A model generated the notes under the pieces. It saw only the letters and a program-made list of their open reading frames with translations, was not told the DNA's origin and made no database searches. Positions 42,546 through 50,995 of a stretch of 64,000 nucleotides of DNA are shown here, piece by piece; the first letter of the stretch is position 1, and each line of letters opens with the position of its first letter. The position numbers and the translations under genes were made by a program. Origin of the DNA: Microtetraspora fusca (lineage in GTDB: Bacteria; Actinomycetota; Actinomycetes; Streptosporangiales; Streptosporangiaceae); assembly GCF_001570365.1 (NCBI RefSeq), contig NZ_BBYK01000039.1, positions 438,517 through 502,516 on the forward strand, written 5' to 3'.

Positions 42546-42684
42546 CTGCTGATGCGGTTTGGGTTTACCGCCCATCCGGGGTTCAAATCCCCGAGCCTCC
42601 GCAGGTCAGAGCCACTCTCGCGACATCAGCGAGGGGGGCTCTTTCGATCTTCGCAGGCGCCGTAGTTGCAGTTTGGGTTGCAGT
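42546..42684. repeat. attR: second copy of the tRNA-Ser 3' repeat
   Basis: Offset exactly 3043 bp from attL, ungapped, six mismatches in 139 bp. It contains the T-arm, acceptor 3' strand and terminator hairpin but no 5' tRNA half, so it does not make a tRNA. Confidence 0.92.
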
Positions 42685-42872
42685 CAGTCGTCATCGCCCG
42701 AGAGCTGGCCCCATGCGGGTCCTTCGCCTGTGGACTGGTGACATGGGCGCTCCGTCGTGATCTCACGAGGATGCCCGCGGATCTCCTGAACGACGCTAAC
42801 CCTGGTGATAGATCTCTGGGAGGGGTGCTCGCTGTGGTGCTCGCTGCCTCTTACGGCGCAAATCGCCAGGTT

Positions 42873-43418
42873 TCAGGAGCCGCTTGAGGTCAGCACGTCC
42901 GGCACCGGCACGCCGAGGTGATCGAGCAGAGCCGCGAGCTTCCTGTCGAGCTCGATGCCGACCTCGGTGATCGCGGGATCTCCGAAGCTGGAGAAGCGGG
43001 TGCTCGGCTGGTCGACGGCGAACCAGGTTTCGCCCTGCGCGTCTTCGTAGATCGCGGTGCGGAGCGGGGCGTACAGAAGGATGGCCGGATTGTGGTGGAA
43101 CATCCGCTGGGCGATCGTGTGGTTTCCCATCAGGTATTCCATGCAGCGCCGCCGCTCCCCGGCCAGCCGCAGGAGCGGGCCGAAGTCCTGGCTCCAGTAC
43201 GTGATGAAGTCGTGGGGCGCGTTTTCGGCCGTCGCCCGCACGACGGCGTCCCAGCCGGCGTTCTCCTCGACCAACCGGCCGAAGCGTTCCGTCTCGAACT
43301 GGGGGACGGCCTCCTCGTAGCGGGCGCGGAAGGAGTCGTATGGTTCGCCGACGGCGATGGCCAGGCGGTTCACCTCATGCGGGACGCTCTCGATCTTGGG
43401 GTGTGTCGGCCGGGCCAT
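42873..43418 (-). CDS. DUF302-domain protein
   Basis: 181 residues from an ATG with CGGAGGAA directly upstream. LAIAVGEPYDSFRARYEEAV and the C-terminal STRFSSFGDPAITEVGIELD, RKLAALLDHL are the DUF302 strands; HTIAQRMFHHNPAILLYAPL, RTAIYEDAQGETWFAVDQPS contains the conserved core. The family has a swapped-hairpin AbrB-like/alpha-beta fold with no established reaction; links to oxidative stress have been suggested. It lies between attR and another integrase scar. Confidence 0.85.
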   Translation of the reverse strand: MARPTHPKIESVPHEVNRLAIAVGEPYDSFRARYEEAVPQFETERFGRLVEENAGWDAVVRATAENAPHDFITYWSQDFGPLLRLAGERRRCMEYLMGNHTIAQRMFHHNPAILLYAPLRTAIYEDAQGETWFAVDQPSTRFSSFGDPAITEVGIELDRKLAALLDHLGVPVPDVLTSSGS

Positions 43419-43559
43419 GATTCCTCCGTGGTGTTCACTGTCGAACCGGGGAAACACGTACCTCCCCACTTCGCGGCCCGGTGACGATCCGGAGCCGGTC
43501 AGGGGTGCAGATGTCAGATGCAAAGGTCGTGCTGGCAGTGGTCCCACATGGCCGATGCA

Positions 43560-43726
43560 TCACTTGGGGCATGTCCTCGTCAGGCAGACGTGGCCGTGTT
43601 TCTCGCAGTCCTGTGGACAGTTGGGGTCGTGCTTGTGGGTTTTGCATCGCGGCTTACACGGCCAGCGGTGCCACTCCTTGCCGCACTCCTGGAGATCGTC
43701 GCAACCGTGCCGCCAGGGGGAGGGCA
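43560..43726 (-). pseudogene. Second integrase remnant (Cys-rich insert)
   Basis: A short open stretch on the minus strand reads SPWRHGCDDLQECGKEWHRW, PCKPRCKTHKHDPNCPQDCE, KHGHVCLTRTCPK, stop. The first part is almost identical to the end of the 39.6-kb integrase fragment, and the rest is the Cys/His-rich insertion that some AICE integrases carry before the catalytic Arg-His-Tyr part. Upstream and downstream integrase sequence is absent. It is a relic of a related second element. Confidence 0.8.
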
Positions 43727-43798
43727 GTGCCTACCGTTCCACTCAACGAGCGGAAAACAGCTCCCAGCCCGACAGCAGCCGCGCAATAGCATCCGAGC

Positions 43799-44500
43799 AT
43801 GGACACGCCGCCTGATCTCGACCGTGCGTTGGACGCTCTCTACGCGGCCTTCTCCCGGTACCCGCTTCCAGCCAAGACCGACGTGTGTGACCACTGTGTG
43901 TCAGCTGAGCGGGTTCGTGCGGCGCGTGCGGCACCACTTCGGATGCTAACCGCATCTGCGCTGGAGCCCTACGCCTGGAATGGCCTGTCCACATGGGGAG
44001 ACGTCGAGGAGTTCAAGCACTATCTGCCCCGGTTAATGGAGCTGCTCATCCTCGAAGAGCTCGACGGCCTGCACGCCCCCTCCTTGATGCTGCGACTCGG
44101 CGTCAGGTGGCACAGCTGGAGAAAGATCGAGCAGGAAGCCATCACCGCCACCATCGACGCATGGTGGCGGCACACCCTGAACCACTATCCACGCGACGTC
44201 GACGTCATGACGATGATCGAAATTATCGCTGACAGTCTGGAGCTGGATCTGGCTCCCTACCTGGCCGAGTGGGAATCGAACACCACCGAGGCGGCGGCCC
44301 GTCACATGGCGTGGCTCATGCACGACTTCACTGTCAGCATCGCCCGCAACACCGAGTGGGATGCGCTCCTGGACAACTGGATCAGGGGGCCGGCTCCCGC
44401 GGCGATCCTGGAGCGCGGATTCTTCTCCGCCAGCTCACCGGAAGCGGCCCAGAAACTCTCCGACGCGCTTGAGACCCACCGCATCTGGAGACGACACTGA
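43799..44500 (+). CDS. Hypothetical protein, all-helical
   Basis: 233 residues from the ATG in GAGCATGGACACG. No family recognised. An early CDHCVSAERVRAAR gives one CxxC pair; then helices rich in Trp and Leu (YLPRLMELLILEELDGLHAP, WRKIEQEAITATIDAWWRHT, DVMTMIEIIADSLELDLAPY). No signal or membrane segment. Several actinomycete proteins of this length and CDHC start are annotated only as hypothetical. It lies just past the integrase scar and may be a cargo gene. Confidence 0.75.
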   Translation: MDTPPDLDRALDALYAAFSRYPLPAKTDVCDHCVSAERVRAARAAPLRMLTASALEPYAWNGLSTWGDVEEFKHYLPRLMELLILEELDGLHAPSLMLRLGVRWHSWRKIEQEAITATIDAWWRHTLNHYPRDVDVMTMIEIIADSLELDLAPYLAEWESNTTEAAARHMAWLMHDFTVSIARNTEWDALLDNWIRGPAPAAILERGFFSASSPEAAQKLSDALETHRIWRRH

Positions 44501-44669
44501 CCCGCCATGAAGGCGCCTCCGGCGGGGGCGCTCTGGCTCCGGGATGCCGGGCCTGTTCTCCGACCGTCGGCGACCTGACTCTGACGGCGAGTTCTGACAC
44601 TTCCTGAACTTCGGCGGGATTTCGGTACTCCAACCGATTGATTCCTCGCAGGAGAAAGGGAGAACTCGC

Positions 44670-45062
44670 GTGAAGAAGGTCCTGATGGCCACATTCATGA
44701 CCGGGCTGGCGCTCGCCACGGTGGGCGCGGGGACCGCCGTCCAGGCGTCCACCGTCTCCTCCACCAGGCCCTGGGCGTACATCGACGATGGACACGGTGG
44801 CGTGCTGGCCGAGGCCGAGTTGATGGGCAAGAACACGATCATCATCTGCGACCGCTCCACCGACCACCGCTACGCCATGGCGAAGGTTCGCTACAACGGC
44901 CACACCTACCAGTACGCGAACTACTACAAGAACCAGGACTGCATCGAGCAGAAGACGAAGAACATGGCCCACGGCAAGATCGAGCTTTGGGCGTGTGTGA
45001 GCAAGCCGTACAAGGTCAAGTTCGCCCGCTGCGGGGCGAAGACGACCGTGGTGCGCCCGTAG
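44670..45062 (+). CDS. Small secreted protein
   Basis: 130 residues from a GTG with GAAAGGGA upstream. The signal peptide is KKVLMATFMTGLALATVGAG, with cleavage probably after VQA (about residue 26). The mature 104 residues contain four cysteines (IIICDRS, QDCIEQ, LWACVS, FARCGA) that could make two disulfides, in a beta-rich context (AYIDDGHGGVLAEAELMG, AMAKVRYNGHTYQYANYY). No family recognised. Secreted outside the cell. Confidence 0.8.
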   Translation: MKKVLMATFMTGLALATVGAGTAVQASTVSSTRPWAYIDDGHGGVLAEAELMGKNTIIICDRSTDHRYAMAKVRYNGHTYQYANYYKNQDCIEQKTKNMAHGKIELWACVSKPYKVKFARCGAKTTVVRP

Positions 45063-45281
45063 TACTGGGCCGGTCGGCTCCTGACGGGAGGCCCGCTGCG
45101 CCGAACCGGGACGCGGCGGGTGAGCGGTCACCGCGCCGCTTGGGCGGCCGCGACGAAGCCGGCCCGGCGCCGCTCACCAGGGCGGGCGACGCCGGGCAGG
45201 AGGTTCAGCGAAGGACGTGAGGCGCTTCGCGCGAGCATGGCACTCACGCCGGCGCCGTCGCCGGTTTCCCGAAGCGGAGAC

Positions 45282-45836
45282 CTACGGGGTCGGACCCTCC
45301 GTTGTGGTGACAAGGCCAAGCAGGGTGGCGGCGCCTGCGGCCTCACCGTTGCCGCCGTTGCCGCCGCGGGCGTTGTTGTTGTTGCCGCCGGCGATCGCGC
45401 CGCCGTTGCCGCCGTTGCCGCCGCGGGCCGCGACGAGTTGGGCGAGAAGGGCGGCAGCCGGGATGTCGAAGCCCCGGTCCTCCTCCTCCCTGACCTCACG
45501 CTCGCGCCGCACCTCCGGCTGGCGGATCTGGATGTTGTTGATCACGTTCTGGCGCTGACGCTGGTGCTGGCGCTGGTCGTCGCGCTGCTGCTGGTGGTCG
45601 CGGTTGTGGTTGCGGTTCCAGTTGCGGTTGCGGCTGCTGCTCCATCTGGGGAAGCTGACCGACGGTGCCACCGCGACCGGCTTCGCCACCGGGGTCGGTG
45701 GGGGGATGTAGCCGCCGGCCTGGACGATGGCGGCGCTCGCCGCGGTGGCGGTGGTGGCGGCGCCCAGCGCGACCGCCCCACCGGTCAGCGCAGCGCTCAC
45801 GGCGAGCAGCCCGACGAGACTCTTGAACGTTGGCAT
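45282..45836 (-). CDS. Secreted Asn/Gln/Arg- and Gly/Asn-rich protein
   Basis: 184 residues from the ATG at 45836. A signal peptide (FKSLVGLLAVSAALTGGAVA, ALGAATTATAAS) precedes a Pro/Val stretch. A striking Arg/Asn/His/Gln block follows (RNRNWNRNHNRDHQQQRDDQ, RQHQRQRQN). The C-terminus has GGNGGNGG and GGNNNNARGGNGGNG. No catalytic motif. It looks like an exported, disordered, possibly aggregating or surface-binding protein. The alternating codons are unrelated to any repeat element elsewhere in the window. Confidence 0.7.
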   Translation of the reverse strand: MPTFKSLVGLLAVSAALTGGAVALGAATTATAASAAIVQAGGYIPPPTPVAKPVAVAPSVSFPRWSSSRNRNWNRNHNRDHQQQRDDQRQHQRQRQNVINNIQIRQPEVRREREVREEEDRGFDIPAAALLAQLVAARGGNGGNGGAIAGGNNNNARGGNGGNGEAAGAATLLGLVTTTEGPTP

Positions 45837-46182
45837 AGCGATTCTCCCCCGAAAAGAAATCGATTCCTCTGGACGCTCGGGCATCTCCGCCATCCGTGCG
45901 GAAGAATGCTCCGGATAACCCCCGATGGGGCTATTTCCGTATCGTCTGGATCTCCAGAACCGCGAGACGACAAACACCGCTATGCCTTTCTTAGGCAGCT
46001 CCTGTCGTGTCATTGATGCCCGTCGGTGCACCGGCTCCCGCAGGCTCCGCTTGCGGATCGGGTCGCATTGGAGGGGGTCGGCCCGCCTCGATTATCCCCC
46101 GCTATGTAGCTATTTCTTCCGTTCGCCAGAATTCTCGCTGCTTCAAATGTTATGACTATAGGTCATAACAAATCATGACATC
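45837..46182. other. Intergenic region with a perfect palindrome
   Basis: About 345 bases without a clear gene. At 46148-46170 there is a perfect inverted repeat: TGTTATGAC and GTCATAACA flank TATAG, and a further TCATGAC lies just after. The left part is likely to hold the promoter of the secreted low-complexity protein. Confidence 0.55.
46148..46170. promoter_or_regulatory. Perfect 9+5+9 palindrome (operator candidate)
   Basis: Arms TGTTATGAC and GTCATAACA around TATAG, AT-rich in an otherwise GC-rich region, 13 bp before the CBM2-like frame. It resembles a dimeric repressor site; the regulator is unknown. Confidence 0.6.
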
Positions 46183-46482
46183 GTGGCCGTCGTCGACTCG
46201 CGGGGCGCGGTGAGCCCCCGATCGGGGACGGTGAACGTGGTGATCTACAACGACATCGTCAGCCCATCGCCTTCGATCAGATGCGATGTGGAGTACACGT
46301 CCTGGCCGTGGGACGGCGGCATGACCGCGAGCATCGGGATCACCGACACCGGCCCCACGACCATCGCCTGGATGGCGGCTCACGGGGATCGCATTGATTG
46401 GCCGTCTGGCCGCGCAGGCCGCGAAGTACGATCGGTGAATGACCGAAATGACCGAAACCACGCCCGGCTGGCTCTCTCCTGA
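46183..46482 (+). pseudogene. CBM2-like fragment
   Basis: A GTG-started frame of 99 codons. Residues about 28-65 (SIRCDVEYTSWPWDGGMTAS, IGITDTGPTTIAWM) resemble a family 2 cellulose-binding module: C-x-V-x-Y, W-x-G-G-(F)-T-A, ITNTG, W. There is no signal peptide, the second half of the module is absent, and the frame runs 44 nt into the Nudix gene. It is probably a decayed relic; a small binding protein is the less likely alternative. Confidence 0.45.
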
Positions 46483-46975
46483 GGAGCTGGAGTCCACCCG
46501 CGCGCGGATGCCGATCCTCTACGTCGACGCCGTGCCGGTACGCGTCGATGACGCCGGAGTGGTCACGCGCGTCGGCCTGCTGCTGCGGATCGGGTCGGAC
46601 GGGACGGTCAGCCGCGCTCTCGTGTCCGGCAGGGTGCTCCACCATGAGCGGGTGCGTGACGCGCTCCTGCGTCATCTGGAGAAGGACCTCGGCCCCACCG
46701 CGCTGCCGCGCGTTCCCGCGTCTCCGCAGCCGTTCACCATCGCCGAGTACTTCCCGACGCACGGCGTCACGCCGTACCACGATCCGCGGCAGCACGCGGT
46801 GTCCCTCGCCTACGTCGTGCCGGTCGTGGGGGACTGCCGGCCCCGGCAGGACGCCCTCGATCTCGTCTGGTTCACCCCCGAAGAGGCCGCGTCGCCGCTG
46901 GTCCAGCAGGAGATGACCGGCGGTCAGGGCGTGCTGCTCAGGCAGGCCCTCGCGTACGTCGGCTGCCTTCCCTGA
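46439..46975 (+). CDS. Nudix-superfamily protein (DUF4916-like)
   Basis: 178 residues. It has the layout of actinobacterial DUF4916/Nudix-like proteins: PGWLSPEELESTRARMPILY, VGLLLRIGSDGTVSRALVSG, RDALLRHLEKDLGPTALPRV, EYFPTHGVTPYHDPRQHAVS, DALDLVWFTPEEA. The canonical Nudix box GX5EX7REUXEE is not intact (VRDALLRHLEKDLG stands in its place), so hydrolase activity is doubtful. An ATG four codons later (MTETTPGW) is an alternative start. Confidence 0.8.
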   Translation: MTEMTETTPGWLSPEELESTRARMPILYVDAVPVRVDDAGVVTRVGLLLRIGSDGTVSRALVSGRVLHHERVRDALLRHLEKDLGPTALPRVPASPQPFTIAEYFPTHGVTPYHDPRQHAVSLAYVVPVVGDCRPRQDALDLVWFTPEEAASPLVQQEMTGGQGVLLRQALAYVGCLP

Positions 46976-47023
46976 CCCGCGGCCGATCATCGGCGAGATG
47001 ACCGGCCGCGCCGTCACGCGAGG

Positions 47024-47707
47024 TCAGGTACGGGGACGCCGCCGGAGGAAGCGCCAGCCGACGAAGGCGAGTGCGGCGGTTCCGGCCCCGGCCGCGCCCG
47101 TGTAGATCCCGACGGGCGTCCGGTCGTCCTTCAGGGTGCCCGGGGTCACGGTGACCGGCGACGGAGTGGTCGTGGCGGCCGGCGCCCGCGTCGGCGTGCC
47201 GAGGGCGGTGAGCAGCGCCTTGCTCAGGCGCGCCCCGCCCTGGCCGTTCTCGTCGCGCACGATGCCGTCCCGCGGGCGGAGCGGGCCGGTGCCGGGACGC
47301 ACCACGACGTTCCCGGAGCACAGCGAGGTGTACAGCGGAACGCCCGGATCGGTGTCGAACAGGCCGCTCTTGCCCGCGGAGGCGAACACCAGGTAGCGCG
47401 AGCCGACGGTGAAGTTGACGCCGCACGCGGCGCTGTCGGCGTTGGTGGCGACCTCGTACGTCGCGCTCGGCGTGCCCTTGTAGATCTGGTCCGCCCGGAA
47501 GGTGAAGACGAGCGGCGGCGGCGGGCCGAGCGGGTCGCCGCCCTCGACCCGGCGCACCGCCGTCACCGTCCCGGTGAACACGGAGGCCGAGCCCTTCATC
47601 AGCTCGGACGGCGGGCGCAGCGCGCACGAGCAGGCGCACGCGGCGGAGGGGGTGAACGCGACCGTCCCGATGATCAACAGGAGGACGGCGAGCAGTCGGT
47701 GTGTCAT
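47024..47707 (-). CDS. Secreted TIMP-like protein with C-terminal anchor
   Basis: 227 residues. A signal peptide (LLAVLLLIIGTVAFTPSA) is followed at once by CACSCALRPPSELMKGSASV, the Cys-x-Cys N-terminus of the TIMP/NTR-like OB fold; VFTGTVTAV, LVFTFRADQIYKGTP, YEVATNADSAACGVNFTVGS and SLCSGN complete it with paired cysteines. A Thr/Pro linker leads to a C-terminal helix and RRRPRT, a sortase-less membrane anchor. The bacterial relatives' binding target is unknown. Confidence 0.82.
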   Translation of the reverse strand: MTHRLLAVLLLIIGTVAFTPSAACACSCALRPPSELMKGSASVFTGTVTAVRRVEGGDPLGPPPPLVFTFRADQIYKGTPSATYEVATNADSAACGVNFTVGSRYLVFASAGKSGLFDTDPGVPLYTSLCSGNVVVRPGTGPLRPRDGIVRDENGQGGARLSKALLTALGTPTRAPAATTTPSPVTVTPGTLKDDRTPVGIYTGAAGAGTAALAFVGWRFLRRRPRT

Positions 47708-47830
47708 GCCCCTATCACGTATATGCTCGCCCGCCGGTTCGGCGGCCGCCACGCTGGTCGCCCCCGCGTACGGCGATGCCCGGGGCAGGGAGGCCCGGCC
47801 CCGGGCATCGCACGGCGGTGAGCCGCCCCC

Positions 47831-48643
47831 TTACGGCTTGCGGCCGAGGCCGCCGAACTGGAACACGGAGCGGTCCTGGAAGCTGGTCTCCGGCTCGGGG
47901 CGCCACCTGGGCAGCGACACCAGGCCGGGCGAGAGCAGCTCCATCCCGGCGAAGAACTCCTCAAGCTGTTCGGGCGTACGCAGGGTGAGCGGGGTGGCGT
48001 TGCTGGCGTTCCACTTGGCCGCCGCGTCGTCCATGGAGGCGCTGTGGACGCTGTGCGCGATCGCCATGTAGCTGCCGGAGGGCAGCGCGTCCCGCAGGGC
48101 GCCCACCGCGGCGTGCGCCAACTCGGCGTCGGGGACGAACTCCAGCACGCCCATCAGCATCAGCGCGATCGGGCGGGAGAAGTCGAGGGTGCGCGCGGCC
48201 TCCTCCAGGATGGGCTCCGGCTTGCGCAGGTCCGCGTCGATGTACGCGGTGGCCCCGTCGGGGGTGCTCTGCAGCAGCGCCCGGGCGTGGACCAGCACGA
48301 TCGGGTCGTTGTCCACGTACACGATGCGGGCCTTGGGGTTGACCCGCTGGGCGACCTCGTGGGTGTTGTCGGCGCTGGGGATGCCGGTGCCGACGTCGAG
48401 GAACTGGTCGATGCCGGCCTCGTCGGCGAGGTGGCGGACGACGCGCCCGATGAACTGGCGCTCCGCCCGGGCGTTGACCGGCAGGTCCGGCATGACCTTC
48501 ACGATCTCGTCGCCGACCTGGCGGTCGGGGGCGTAGTTGTCCTTGCCGCCCAGCCAGTAGTCCCAGACCCGAGCCGAATGCGGGACCGAGGTGTTGATGC
48601 GGGCCAGCACCTCGTTGTCGATCTCCCGGGATTCCCCACCCAT
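47831..48643 (-). CDS. SAM-dependent methyltransferase (PF04672 type)
   Basis: 270 residues from the ATG giving MGGESREIDNEVLARIN, with GAGG upstream. This actinobacteria-specific family (formerly DUF574) shows SVPHSARVWDYWLGGKDNYA, then FLDVGTGIPSADNTHEVAQR (SAM loop), VYVDNDPIVLVHARALL and LMLMGVLEFVPD. Cytosolic. Substrates are unknown; many copies occur per genome next to regulators. Monocistronic here. Confidence 0.9.
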   Translation of the reverse strand: MGGESREIDNEVLARINTSVPHSARVWDYWLGGKDNYAPDRQVGDEIVKVMPDLPVNARAERQFIGRVVRHLADEAGIDQFLDVGTGIPSADNTHEVAQRVNPKARIVYVDNDPIVLVHARALLQSTPDGATAYIDADLRKPEPILEEAARTLDFSRPIALMLMGVLEFVPDAELAHAAVGALRDALPSGSYMAIAHSVHSASMDDAAAKWNASNATPLTLRTPEQLEEFFAGMELLSPGLVSLPRWRPEPETSFQDRSVFQFGGLGRKP

Positions 48644-48898
48644 CACTGCCTCCTCATCGGCGTCACAGCACACACGCCCAGGAGATCAACTTAGACGATT
48701 TCGGCTTGCCAGGCGGGCAAATCGGAACAGATCAGGGTATTTCACCGCATTGCCGTCAAGTTGTACGACTGGGTGGTGTCGAAGGCACGCTAACCCGAGT
48801 AAAGGAATCCGAAGCGTGAGCATGGCGATACAAAGGGTGAAGTAGGGAAATCGCCGGGGTACAGGTGACCTATCTTCCACAACTCGGTTGGAGGGACC

Positions 48899-49948
48899 AT
48901 GGGTCGCTTCGGGGTTGTCCGTATCGGCGTGGCGTGTGCGGGCTTGGTAGCACTCGCCGCCTGCCAGTCCAATGAGTCCAACACGGCGGCGAAGGCGACG
49001 CATGCCAAGGCGGCGGCGGCTTCCGCGGAGCTGACGCGGAAGGCGAACATGGCCGCCGCCGCCAAAGTGAAAGCGAACGAGCTGGGCAACATCCCGGTGA
49101 TCATGTATCACCGCGTCACCGACAAGCCCGGAGGCACCGACGACCGCACCCCCGCCCAGTTCCGGGCCGAACTGGAGCGTCTCGCCTCCGAGAACTACGT
49201 GCCGATCACCGCGGCCGAGTACGTCAGCGGAAAGATCGATATCCCGGCGGGCACGCACCCGGTCGTGCTGACCTTTGACGACTCCTCGCCGTCGCAGCTC
49301 ACCCTGGACGCGATGGGGACGCCGCAGCCGAACACCGCCGTGGGCATCCTGCTCGACGTCTCCAAGAAGCACCCGGGCTTCCGGCCGGTCGCCACCTTCT
49401 TCGTGATCCGCGACATGTTCGGGAAGTTCACGCCGGAGGAGCGCGCCCAGGTCCTCGGCTGGCTGCGCGACAACGGGTTCGACATCGGCAACCACACCCG
49501 TGACCACCTGAACCTGCTCGGGAAGTCCGAGAAGGAGGTGACCGAGCAGATCGCCGCCGGCCAGAAACTCATCAGCGATCTGGACAAGAAGGTCCAGGTC
49601 CACACGCTGGCCCTGCCGTACGGCAACCAGCCGCGGGACAAGCAGTGGGCGCTGCACGGCTCCGCGAACGGCGTGCGGTACGACTACCAGGGGGTGTTCC
49701 TGGCCGGCTACACGCCCGCGCCCTCGCCCTTCACGAAGGAGTTCAACCCGGTCGGCATCCCGCGGATCAGGTCGATGGACAAGAAGGGCGACTGCGTCAA
49801 GTTCTGCTCGACGGCCTGGCTGGACGAGCTCAACGCCCACCCGGACGAGCGCTACACCTCGGACGGCAACCCCACGACCGTGGCGTTCCCGAAGTTCAAG
49901 ACGCCGTTCGTGGCCAAGAACGTCACCACCAACGCCCTGCCGTACTAA
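48899..49948 (+). CDS. Polysaccharide deacetylase-like lipoprotein
   Basis: 349 residues. Signal peptide with lipobox LAAC, Cys22, then an Ala/Lys-rich linker. The NodB-type domain contains IPVIMYHRV, VVLTFDDSSPSQ (metal Asp of motif 1), NHTRDHLNLL (His-x3-His, motif 2), and LALPYGNQP (motif 3). It would remove acetyl groups from cell-wall or exopolysaccharide sugars outside the membrane. The C-terminal segment with CVKFC may form a disulfide. Ends convergently with the next gene: the stop codons overlap. Confidence 0.88.
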   Translation: MGRFGVVRIGVACAGLVALAACQSNESNTAAKATHAKAAAASAELTRKANMAAAAKVKANELGNIPVIMYHRVTDKPGGTDDRTPAQFRAELERLASENYVPITAAEYVSGKIDIPAGTHPVVLTFDDSSPSQLTLDAMGTPQPNTAVGILLDVSKKHPGFRPVATFFVIRDMFGKFTPEERAQVLGWLRDNGFDIGNHTRDHLNLLGKSEKEVTEQIAAGQKLISDLDKKVQVHTLALPYGNQPRDKQWALHGSANGVRYDYQGVFLAGYTPAPSPFTKEFNPVGIPRIRSMDKKGDCVKFCSTAWLDELNAHPDERYTSDGNPTTVAFPKFKTPFVAKNVTTNALPY

Positions 49949-50574
49949 AGGTCGTGGGCCTGGCGGCGGCCCTCCTCCAGGAACGCCGTGACCGCGTCGG
50001 CGCCGCCCAGCTCGGATATCGGGCGGGCCGCGCCGAAGGGCATGTTCCAGAACCCGCCCGGCCTGGGCCGCCAGGGGCCCACGTAGGCGTACGGCTCCTC
50101 GATGTCGGCGTTGCCGAGGGAGACCCCGTAGTTGACCTCGTCGCTGGTGACGCCCAGGTCGAAGTGCTCGGGCCACAGCACGGGGATCAGCTCGGGGTCG
50201 AGGTGGCGCAGCGCCGTCTCGCCGATGGCGAGGCAGTCCGCGATGTATTCGGCGGCGGCCGGATCGACCTCCACGGGCTCGTCGGGCTGGACGCCGGACC
50301 CGCCCCGGTAGAGCCCCTCGGGGGCGCCCGCCCGGACCCCGGCCGCCTCGGCCAGCCCGGCGAACGTGACGTCCCGGAGGGGGAGGCGCAGTCCGTCGCC
50401 GGTCACCAACGTGTCGCAGTCGATCCGCAGCACGGGCGCGGCGATCGTGGCGAAGCCGCCGGAGACCGGCCGGAGCCGGATGGTGCCGCTCAACCGGTAC
50501 TGCGGGCCGGCCAGCACCAGCTCGGCCACACCGTGCAACGCGCGCCGCGTTCGCGGCAGATCCTGGACGTGCAT
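49945..50574 (-). CDS. Conserved hypothetical protein
   Basis: 209 residues, soluble, no signal peptide. VAELVLAGPQYRLSGTIRLR, PVSGGFATIAAPVLRIDCDT, then YIADCLAIGETALRHLDPEL and WPEHFDLGVTSDEVNYGVSL are recognisable as a conserved actinobacterial protein without assigned function. The first half resembles a small SCP2-like or MDMPI-like alpha-beta domain, but I cannot assign it. Overlaps the deacetylase stop by 3 nt on the opposite strand. Confidence 0.75.
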   Translation of the reverse strand: MHVQDLPRTRRALHGVAELVLAGPQYRLSGTIRLRPVSGGFATIAAPVLRIDCDTLVTGDGLRLPLRDVTFAGLAEAAGVRAGAPEGLYRGGSGVQPDEPVEVDPAAAEYIADCLAIGETALRHLDPELIPVLWPEHFDLGVTSDEVNYGVSLGNADIEEPYAYVGPWRPRPGGFWNMPFGAARPISELGGADAVTAFLEEGRRQAHDL

Positions 50575-50739
50575 CGCGGTCTCCTCCTCCGCTCGGCCGT
50601 ACCCGCTGCGCCGCAGGGGGATCGGTCGGGGGAGTGTCTTCCACGCGGAGTAGGGTTCCTAACGAAACCATAACAGGGCAGTGATTACCTGCCGGGTGAT
50701 CCGGCAGTCCGCTCGCTACGCATGATGGGGGGCGGGCCG

Positions 50740-50991
50740 ATGAAGACCAGTGAGCCCGTGTGCGAGCTTCATCTCCGGATGGTCGGGCAGTTGCACGATC
50801 TCGTGTTGCGTGTGCACCGACCGACGCTGACCGAGGACGAGGTGGCCCGCTGGATGCAGTCGGGCGCGGTCGTCCGGCTGGAGGTCTCCGAGATGGGCAC
50901 CCAGGTCGCGCACAGCATGCTGGTGAATTTCGGGAACGTCGGGTTCGCCTGGCTGCAGCCCTATCGCGGAGGACGCGGCCTGAGCTTCTGA
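50740..50991 (+). CDS. Small hypothetical protein
   Basis: 83 residues from the ATG giving MKTSEPVCELHLRMVGQLHD, with GGGCGGG upstream; an earlier in-frame ATG at 50722 adds six residues. It ends WLQPYRGGRGLSF. No motif known. Its stop is 4 nt from the end of the convergent CDF gene. Confidence 0.55.
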   Translation: MKTSEPVCELHLRMVGQLHDLVLRVHRPTLTEDEVARWMQSGAVVRLEVSEMGTQVAHSMLVNFGNVGFAWLQPYRGGRGLSF

Positions 50992-50995
50992 GCGC

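Larger units (their letters stand above)
39503..42684. mobile_element. Deletion derivative of an AICE in tRNA-Ser(GCT)
   Basis: A 3.04-kb unit between attL and attR. It carries, reading leftward, a TraB/FtsK-like tail, a zinc-ribbon gene and a replication-protein/integrase chimera that is frameshifted and truncated, all overlapping by 4 nt. A rightward cargo gene (DUF4386) has its own operators. The Rep body, excisionase, most of the transfer gene and the integrase catalytic domain are missing, so it cannot move unaided. The order tra-zinc finger-rep-int next to the tRNA is that of pSAM2-like elements. Confidence 0.85.

Noticed and set aside
42552..42613. A third tRNA-Ser gene at 42.55 kb
   Set aside because: Only the 3' half is present; the acceptor 5' strand and D-arm are missing. 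It is the attR copy.
46156..46497. A 113-codon minus-strand frame opposite the CBM2-like fragment
   Set aside because: His/Arg-rich translation without motif and without a ribosome site; the plus-strand frame shows CBM2-like features.
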